Below, one piece after another: positions 8,399 through 14,444 of a DNA stretch of 14,444 nt. This DNA is from Cephalothrix spiralis (taxonomy: Eukaryota; Nemertea; Palaeonemertea; Archinemertea; Cephalotrichidae). Within the stretch, counting starts at the first letter, position 1. Each line of letters opens with the position of its first letter. The stretch covers positions 1 through 14,444 of the forward strand of contig JAUCNG010058889.1 of NCBI GenBank assembly GCA_032353305.1, written 5' to 3'. The translations under genes were made by a program, and so were the position numbers. The notes beneath the pieces are model-generated. The model was given only the letters and a program-made list of their open reading frames with translations, was not told where the DNA came from and ran no database searches.

Positions 8399-8571
8399 GC
8401 TTGCTAGTCAACGAGTGAATGTAGAAAGTGGCATGTTATAATTGCATATAATAGATGTATAAATCACACTGTATAGGAAAGACAGGGTATCACTAACTGT
8501 GGAGGCATGGAACCATAGCTAGATTGATACATGGAACAAAAGTGTTACAAGAGGAAGAACGTGAATAAGTA
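8399..8571. promoter_or_regulatory. Divergent intergenic region, possible bidirectional promoter
   Basis: This 173-bp gap separates the penton start (minus) from the plus-strand small-gene start. TATAAAT at 8458-8464 on the plus strand lies about 110 bp before the plus ATG. ATTATATGC, read on the minus strand at about 8443-8451, lies about 45 bp before the penton ATG. Both are TATA-like, but AT-rich DNA yields such words by chance. The plus-strand frame of the next gene is also open from 8497 to a TAA at 8566 (residues GTKVLQEEERE), so its true start may once have lain upstream. Confidence 0.3.
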
Positions 8572-8920
8572 ATGGACGATGTTACTGATGAATACCCCAA
8601 TGCTGATGAATTACAGTTGGAAGATAGCCGTATGAAAGATGTCTATGTGGATACGTTTACCAAACTATTTCAAAACAACATCAGTTTTTGTTATGACTTA
8701 ATTCTTGAAAACCGATTTAACTCAACGTGTTAAAGAGCAAAATAAAAGACTTATTAATCAATAATTAGACCATGATCCCGATTCGGATGAAGAACATAGT
8801 TTATTATTAGATTCTGTGGTTTTATCAAGAGAGTATAATGAAGATCTGTTATCTTTATTGAAAACTCATTACAAAGCTATACGACAAAATGGCAACTACA
8901 ATAGTAATAGTACAGCATGA
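8572..8920 (+). pseudogene. Small acidic protein gene, broken, function unknown
   Basis: The ATG at 8572 opens MDDVTDEYPNADELQLEDSR and continues through VDTFTKLFQNNISFCYDLIL. A frameshift near 8708-8711 moves the reading to TDLTQRVKEQNKRLINQ, an in-frame TAA at 8762-8764, then LDHDPDSDEEHSLLLDSVV and DLLSLLKTHYKAIRQ, ending at TGA 8918-8920. Both halves keep a biased, charged, helix-friendly composition unlike the surrounding noise, so I take it for one decayed gene of about 115 codons. Its end overlaps the zinc-finger ORF by 32 bp, the compact packing expected of a virus or Polinton rather than an animal gene. No domain is recognised. Confidence 0.5.
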
Positions 8921-9146
8921 AATCAAAAGCGAGAAAACAGAAACAAATGAAAATATAACCGTAGAACAACCAACTAACGAAATCATGGATGACACTAAAC
9001 AGAAGAAAAAATTTAAGAGGCATAAATATGCATGTCCAGTACCAAATTGTCAACGAAATAATACACCTGTGTTGCTGAATACGCATCTTCGTCAAGTGCA
9101 CAAGTTACAAGATCCTGAAGCTTTGGTTATTGGAAGCTCGTCTTAA
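8889..9146 (+). CDS. Small single C2H2 zinc-finger protein, intact ORF
   Basis: This is an uninterrupted 85-codon ORF with an ATG start and TAA stop. Residues 1-35 are polar and acidic, 36-45 are basic (DTKQKKKFKRHK, nuclear-signal-like), and about 48-71 form one finger with the pattern C-x4-C-x11-H-x4-H (CPVPNCQRN...NTHLRQVHKL). The tail is short. A lone finger after a basic stretch suggests nucleic-acid binding, but I know of no specific target. It overlaps the preceding broken gene by 32 bp in another frame and lies divergent from the capsid genes, so it probably belongs to the same mobile or viral element. Unlike its neighbours it carries no frameshift or stop, either because it is short or because it is younger or selected. 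A coincidental fragment of a larger host zinc-finger gene is the main alternative. Confidence 0.55.
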   Translation: MATTIVIVQHEIKSEKTETNENITVEQPTNEIMDDTKQKKKFKRHKYACPVPNCQRNNTPVLLNTHLRQVHKLQDPEALVIGSSS

Positions 9147-9232
9147 AACTCCTCAACTGAACTGACTGAACATTTCTAGTTTTTCTTATATCCTTTGTAT
9201 TAATAATGTGACTCTAAAAATATGACTCTATA

Positions 9233-9847
9233 CAGGGTGTCTCAAGATTATGGAAAACAGCCAGATGCCGTCTTGTGACTTAAATTATGAATTGACCATA
9301 ACGCTGCTAGTGAGAACATGTTCTTCACTTTCAAATAAAATAAATTCGGTGCAAATCTATCAAACAACGATCAACAACTGAGCTACATCAATTTCCCTAA
9401 AGGACCAAAAAGTTCAACTTCCCCAATAGGAGGTAAATCCCACTATAAATCAAAAGGACGTTCATTTCTCGGAAGAAGAAAAAATGTTTATGAATTTTTA
9501 TAACTTTTTAATTTTTCTAAATTTCTTATTCAATTTACTATTATAAGAAAAAAGTTTATCAAAATTGGCATGCACTGCAAATATTCCAGATTGAAAATAG
9601 CAATTTCTCAATTTAGTATGGGATTTAGAATCATTTAGGGTGGGGAAAATGAGACGAAGAGGTTTTGCGGGAGAATCGTCGTACATGTAGCTCCCTTAGA
9701 TATGAACCGAATTCTGCACCAAATCTGTTTTATTCCGGATTATAAACCATGCTCTCAAAGGAGTATTTTTTGCAATTATTAAAATATTCATAATTAAGTC
9801 ACTATATGACGTCATCTGCCTGTTTACCATAATATTTGGACACACTG
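9233..9847. mobile_element. 615-bp MITE with ~60-bp terminal inverted repeats, TA target site
   Basis: The left end starts CAGGGTGTCTCAAGATTATG and the reverse complement of the right end starts CAGTGTGTCCAAATATTATG. The arms (9233-9292 and 9786-9847) continue to match through AAACAG, CAGATG, CGTC, GTGACTTAA and TTATGAAT with a small indel. TA flanks both ends (9231-9232 and 9848-9849), the target duplication used by Tc1/mariner-type transposases. The interior has no transposase frame, so any mobility would need an enzyme supplied elsewhere. A 62-codon open frame inside (9498-9686 minus) is not credible as a gene. The right arm carries TGACGTCA. Arm divergence, roughly 15%, implies an old insertion. 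It sits 86 bp after the zinc-finger ORF. Confidence 0.85.
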
Positions 9848-11147
9848 TATTCTACAAGAATCATACGCGGAAAACAAATTGTCAGTTGATATTTTTTTCT
9901 TATGGAACACCATTGTATTGGTTCCAGTGTTCAGTGGCGTAACGTCCTCTGATGTCGCCGAAGGTGGGGCCACGAGCAAAATATAATTTTATACATCGAA
10001 TTCAGATTCATTTTAAATCCCATTCAAACTAATATAAAAGTATTCGTCGATTTCTGATTATCAATCACGGGTCGATAAAAATTATCAATGCCGTGGATTT
10101 TTGTACATTTCAAACATATATACGGCCTACATGGATGGGTTACGTCACTGCTGGTGATTTATTCAATTGAGCTCGAGTGTTCGAAAACAAAACAAAATGG
10201 GGGTATATAACTTCTTCTTTAGCATGGGATGACGAAATAGCACCGAATATGCGATTTTTTAAAGCTACTTGTACGTGCAGCGTGGAAATCATGTGCATGC
10301 CCAAAATTAGCTAACATGCTTGCTTATGTATTTGTAAATTCAGTGATTCGTAATCCGTGAATTCAATTTTAAGTTAAATTGAACAGGTAAGATCATTTGG
10401 AATTCTAAAACTTTTTCGTTTCGCTTAGCTCCTCTTTTAATTAAGGTACAATGACAGTACAATGTACTTACATTAGTAATAATACCGGATCCAAACTTCG
10501 GTGGATGCCCTAGCTCCCAAACTCAGATCAGAATAGCCACTTTGTAATTATGAGAAAACATCGGCTTCGGATGGTCGAAGTTTGCAAGCATGTATAATAC
10601 CTTTAATTTTTGTTTATTTACAAACAGCATTAAATGACATTCGCCGGTGCACTAAATTTGCATTTTGTATAATAGTTGCCCCTAAATACCCCTAAATTCA
10701 CCAGAAATGTTAAATCTTTGACTTTTTCAAAAAATTTAATAATTCTTTCAGAAAAATTAATTTTGATTAATTTTTTCGACCTGTACTAAAAAGTCAATGA
10801 TTTAACAGGGTTCTAAATTCACCCGGCAGGCCCAGCAGGGCATCTCGAATGCTTGGGCCAATATTTTCAATTTCATACTGACTTCGGCTTTTCATGGCCC
10901 TTCTCTTGTTACTTGATATCCCCCCCCCTCCAAGTCTTAAATAGAACTGAATGAATTGTCTACATTTATGTAAAAATGTCGTCACAAGTTAAAAGATGTC
11001 GAAGTCCTTTGATCTCGTGACGAGGCCCGACAAATCCAGTGTTACAGAAATTATGCTATGAAAAGTCAAGGTCAGTAACGGTATTAAATAATATAATACT
11101 GAGAGAGGCACATCATGCATCAAGATACTGGCAGGGTTCGGTTCGTC
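9848..11147. other. Gene-free stretch
   Basis: No convincing gene is seen. CAAACTTCG at 10492-10500 and its complement CGAAGTTTG at 10576-10584 form a small imperfect hairpin. CAGGGTTCTAAATT at about 10808 resembles the start of a dispersed repeat, and the 63-codon frame on the minus strand there (10794-10985) lacks a recognisable domain. The rest is AT-rich. Confidence 0.45.
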
Positions 11148-11197
11148 TCCTGAAATTTCAGGAAGACATAATTTTGATTCCTGGAAAAGCAGGAATC
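11148..11197. repeat. Adjacent palindromes in a TCCTGAAA-type repeat
   Basis: TCCTGAAATTTCAGGA (11148-11163) is a perfect 16-bp palindrome. GATTCCT at 11176-11182 pairs with AGGAATC at 11191-11197 around a short loop. A further CCTTCCTGAAAATC follows. The preceding CAGGGTTCGG recalls CAGGGTTCTA at about 10808, so this may be one member of a dispersed repeat family. A 75-codon open frame over it (11039-11266) is probably chance. Confidence 0.55.
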
Positions 11198-11335
11198 CTT
11201 CCTGAAAATCAGATATTCCTAAATTATATTAGGTTAAGAATAGGCCAACAGCAGCAAGGAACTTAAAAATACAGGTTTATTTATAAATGGCCTGAATTGA
11301 CAGTCGGAATTCAATGATTTATTGATTCAGTATGA

Positions 11336-11363
11336 GAGACAAACCAGGCTAAGGTGCAACAAA
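11336..11363 (+). repeat. Inverted repeat, left copy
   Basis: GAGACAAACCAGGCTAAG followed by a GCA...CAAA block matches the reverse complement of 13169-13196 at 25 of 28 positions. The copies lie 1.86 kb apart and could be the terminal repeats of a decayed DNA element, or two solo copies of a short repeat. A 105-codon minus-strand open frame (11311-11628) runs through the left copy and shows no recognisable domain. Confidence 0.6.
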
Positions 11364-13168
11364 TCGTGGTCACCAGTGTCAAAATATTAAGTTTCACTGA
11401 TTCATGAAATGTGATTCTCAAAAATATAATTGATATCTGTATTTTAGGCGAAATATATTCCCAGGGCTTAATAAAGCCTACATTTTTTACCAGAGTAGTT
11501 TCAATATAGCCAATAGGTGAGTTTTCTGCAAAATATATCTCGCTTTGGTCGTGGCACAATTTATTTAAATAATGTGAAACAATATTCCAAGTGGTAAATA
11601 TGAATATCTTGGTTAAATGATCATACACCGACTTAAATACCTGTTTTCTGCTTTTTATTGTGATTTAGTGCAATTTGATGAAAACCATGCGTTAAATCTT
11701 TGATATAGAAATCTTTGTAGGATAGATTGAATTAAATCCCCCCTCTCTGTTTCTAGCCCTTGACAATTTACAGCAACCTCAAATACGGATAATAAGGAAT
11801 TTAGGATCATTTAGAGGATTCCAAAAAAATATCCCGATGATCAGTATTGGTCAGAATTACTAAATAAGGTCTACTTATCTATAATTCTTTATAATTAACA
11901 CTATTTAAGGCTTTAAAAATATCAAAAAGCCTTAAAGTAGATTTTAGTTTCGATACGAGTAGTATACATTGCTACTATTGGTAATCCATAGGCTATTAGA
12001 CGTTAGTAGTATATACAGAGCACTTCAACCCATGAGGTGCAGTGGGGTGGTTAAAATATAAACAAAACTTTATACTTTTACCAAATTCAGACCTGCATTA
12101 GATTTAATAGACCGTTGGGAGTGAGATTCATACAATATACGTTGAAAATGCTATGTCAAAAAAAATACTGATCATCGGGACACAAATAAGATAATGATGA
12201 TTTACTGTAACAATTGGAACATAAAATTTGAGATATCATCCATTCAAGTTTTAAGTATTGGGAAATATTACTTGAATATGGGTCTAATATTTTACTAACA
12301 TTTAAGCGACGTTAACATGATTTATATTGGATTTTATTCTGCCGTATTGCATTTTGTCCTGATGATCAGCGTCCCGATGATCAGTGGTTTTTGACTGGGT
12401 TTATTTATTTGATGAAGGAATTTGATATTTTAGTAAAACCTTTGTTAACATATTGTAACAAGTCAATGCTAATCAGGATATATCAATATATTTCCTTTTA
12501 CCATCACAGTAAAATTTTATAAGCGAAAAAGATGATCATTATCCGTCCCGTTAATGCTAAATAAACAACATTTTTAACAATTTGAATTGACCGTTTTTTC
12601 AGTATAATAAAAATGATCATTGTCATTTTGACGGAAAGGAGGTAAAATTTTTGAGTTTTAAATTTTTAACGTGTTGATTTAGAACCATAATTAAAGCTGA
12701 TGTTATTACTAATAAACGGTAACATAAGATAAATTTGCTTTTTATGATTTTTCTCTAGGCGTATCATAAGTATTTTTATATCAGGCATAAATTTGAACAA
12801 ATTTATCAAATTTTTTGGACGGAACAGGTTGAATACAGTGATTTTTAGGTTTTCACGACATATCATAATTCTTATTGACTATAGATATATGAAACTATAT
12901 GAGAATATACAGTATATAAATTATTACGTCATCAAGGTAAATGTTAATGCTATTATAATAGACAAAAAAATTCATAATTTCCATTTGTCTAAATTTTCCG
13001 TCCAAATTTTGCTTTTCAACGGTAGCACAAGAAGAAATTTAAAGAAAGGTTTTTTAAGCTCTACTAAGTGTGTGCTCTATCATTTGAAATATCCAGCTTG
13101 TCTCTATATACTATCCAGAAGCTGTACTAGGTCCCATAAGTGCATTAACTAGCTTCTGCTTTAAGGGT
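11364..13168. other. Interior between the 28-bp inverted repeats, no gene seen
   Basis: This is very AT-rich with no recognisable transposase. It contains several copies of CCCGATGATCAGT (see separate entry) and a small inverted pair, TTTGGACGGAA (12814-12824) and TTCCGTCCAAA (12996-13006). The frames at 12666-12866 and 12793-13152 are AT-rich open runs without domains. Confidence 0.45.
11833..12385. repeat. CCCGATGATCAGT dispersed motif, both orientations
   Basis: CCCGATGATCAGTAT at 11833-11847 has a perfect 15-bp inverted partner at 12165-12179. A further direct copy, CCCGATGATCAGT, lies at 12373-12385, immediately after a near-copy CCTGATGATCAG (12358-12369). The inner TGATCA is itself palindromic. 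The 11833/12179 pair could bound a small foldback element of about 350 bp, with later copies from a related insertion. Confidence 0.5.
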
Positions 13169-13196
13169 TTTGGTGCGTCTTAGCCTGGTTTGTCTC
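13169..13196 (-). repeat. Inverted repeat, right copy
   Basis: This is the partner of 11336-11363 in opposite orientation, 25 of 28 positions identical. Beyond this block similarity fades on the inner side. Confidence 0.6.
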
Positions 13197-13249
13197 ATAT
13201 ATGCACACAGGGACCGCTTGATTGTAATGGCCAACTACAGACCCTTTAA

Positions 13250-13410
13250 TTTTTAGCTCACTTGGCACTTCGTACCAAAAGTGAGCTAATGCTATCGCAC
13301 GTAGTCTGGATGGTCAGATGAATGTGTGTCACACCATGTTTTGGTAGTTAATGGATTTGCTTGGAATATTTTAGAGGTACACCCGAGCCGATTATAAAGA
13401 ATTATTCATC
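13250..13410 (+). repeat. Interspersed repeat with AGCTCACTTGG hairpin, copy 1
   Basis: TTTTTAGCTCACTTGG, a short loop, and CCAAAAGTGAGCT form a hairpin. It is followed by GCTATCGC, GTCTGGATGG, TGTCAC, GTTTTGGTA, GATTTGCTTG and GAGCCGATT in an order shared with the copy from 14250. I associate this repeat type with marine mollusc genomes, but that rests on recall, not a search. Confidence 0.8.
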
Positions 13411-14249
13411 GTAGAATATTAGTGCAGACACACATTGTTCAGGCTTGGGGTTTTCAAGCATGTTTGAAAGTTTAGTGGAGACCAAGCAAACCCGTGTCAC
13501 TGTGTAGTAAATCTAGTCCTCCTTTAAAAAATTTTGACTCCTTCTGGTATTCGTTTCGACCTAACAGCTATATACGCGAAGCGCAAAAACTCATACCAGA
13601 ATTTGGCTAAAACAAATTACCAGATAACAATCACCGGGCTCTATTTTTAAATATCGGAAGTATACTTACTATGGCTATTGCAAATGAGAACTTGCACTTC
13701 GGTATGATATCGGTGCTGAAATCTTTAGTTGCCAGGTCCGGGGGTTTTTTGGCGCCAAAAAATTAAATTCGCCAAGTTAATCAGAACAATGTATATATTT
13801 TCCGAAAATGAAGTAGACTACAACTTGACACTTTTTTTAACATCCCCCTACTTATAGCACGCACATCACTGAAATGAAGGTAATGATGAGCGACTTTGAG
13901 CGTTGCTATATTAGCTCATGCAGTAGGCTACTATACTAGCAGCTGACCTAGATTTCATCAAGTGATTTTATAGCTCTCAGACAATGTGATAGATATAATA
14001 TCATTATAAGTGAAAATATAGTTGTCAAATAAATACGTTATAACTGATAAGTCGCATATTATGGATATTTATCAAAACGAAGTGGATAGGATATTGAATG
14101 AGGAATATGATTCCATGATAATGATATCTAACGAACGTGAAATCACGTTGAAAATCGACTGCGCTCATATTATTACCTTCATTTTGATGTGCTATATGCC
14201 ATACTTTCTACCCAAATCTTCGACAAGACGTCGGAATTCTAAATCTCTG
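13411..14249. other. Gene-free stretch
   Basis: No gene is supported. A 128-codon frame beginning at 14022 needs a TTG start (first ATG 14061), and its second half is translated repeat. Its first half is hydrophilic without a recognisable domain, so I do not call it. Confidence 0.4.
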
Positions 14250-14444
14250 TTTTTAGCTCACTTGGTACGAAGTACCAAATGTGAGCTTATGCTATCGCGC
14301 GTTGTCTGTGTGTCTGGGTGTCCGTGTGTCTGGATGGATGTCTGTCACGCCTCGTTTTGGTATTTAGCATTAATCTATTTGCTTGAAAATTTTTTTACAG
14401 GTATCTGAGCCGATTGTTAGGAACCATTTTTAACCGTTTTTCGA
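14250..14444 (+). repeat. Interspersed repeat with AGCTCACTTGG hairpin, copy 2, reaching window end
   Basis: It starts TTTTTAGCTCACTTGGTAC, with hairpin partner GTACCAAATGTGAGCT, then the same ordered blocks as copy 1 down to GAGCCGATT. It has extra TGTGTGTCTGGGTGTCCGTG sequence and lies in the same orientation exactly 1,000 bp downstream. It may continue past the window. Confidence 0.8.

Noticed and set aside
5657-8920. Alternative genetic code with TAA read as glutamine
   Set aside because: All premature stops are TAA, but the zinc-finger ORF, penton and GPCR also end at TAA, and frameshifts accompany the stops. Decay or sequencing error explains this better.
8877-9101. Minus-strand hydrophobic 74-codon frame
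   Set aside because: It is antisense to the zinc-finger ORF. The hydrophobicity arises from complementing lysine- and glutamate-rich codons.
9233-9847. Terminal repeat of the Polinton itself
   Set aside because: The two ~60-bp arms face each other only 615 bp apart with TA duplications, which fits a separate MITE. Polinton TIRs are normally hundreds of bp and use a longer target duplication.
11311-11628. 105-codon minus-strand membrane-like gene
   Set aside because: It includes the 28-bp inverted repeat and shows no family motif. Hydrophobicity is expected from T-rich DNA.
12793-13152. 119-codon plus-strand gene
   Set aside because: It has a non-ATG start, very AT-rich composition and no domain, and is consistent with a chance open run.
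14022-14408. 128-codon plus-strand gene
   Set aside because: It has a non-ATG start, and the second half is a translated AGCTCACTTGG interspersed repeat.

Overview
The window looks like AT-rich animal nuclear DNA, most likely from a marine mollusc or another lophotrochozoan. I infer this from the long gene-free stretches, the many short foldback and MITE-like repeats, two copies of an AGCTCACTTGG...GTGAGCT interspersed repeat of a kind I associate with mollusc genomes, and a decayed lophotrochozoan-style peptide GPCR. No long intact ORF, tRNA, rRNA, CRISPR array or bacterial operon was seen.

The informative part is 5.2-9.9 kb. On the minus strand, read from high to low coordinates, are three broken genes. 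The first is a penton (minor capsid) homologue (8398-7578). The second, only 10 bp downstream, is a hexon (double-jelly-roll major capsid) homologue (7567-6551) of the Polinton/Maverick/adintovirus type, which genome annotations often call 'F54H12.2-like'. The third, 219 bp further on, is a rhodopsin-family GPCR remnant (6331-5657) lacking its middle. All three carry frameshifts, and both capsid genes also carry in-frame TAA codons. Divergently, on the plus strand, are a broken small acidic gene (8572-8920) and a complete 85-codon single C2H2 zinc-finger ORF (8889-9146) that overlaps it by 32 bp. The 173-bp gap between the two transcription directions may have been a bidirectional promoter. 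I read this block as an endogenised fragment of a Polinton/adintovirus-like element: the capsid module is present but decayed, and I see no polymerase, integrase, ATPase or protease gene and no long terminal repeats here.

Downstream of the zinc-finger ORF sits a 615-bp non-autonomous DNA transposon (MITE) with ~60-bp terminal inverted repeats and a TA target duplication (9233-9847). The left flank (1-5.2 kb) holds only repeats: a GCGGGAAA array, TAGTCCGG clusters, a 60-bp direct repeat bracketing a tandem duplication, a 284-bp degenerate foldback element and a 132-bp hairpin. The right flank (9.85-14.4 kb) holds scattered palindromes, a 28-bp inverted-repeat pair 1.86 kb apart, CCCGATGATCAGT repeats and two mollusc-type interspersed repeats. 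The other predicted short ORFs in the flanks look like chance open frames or translated repeat.
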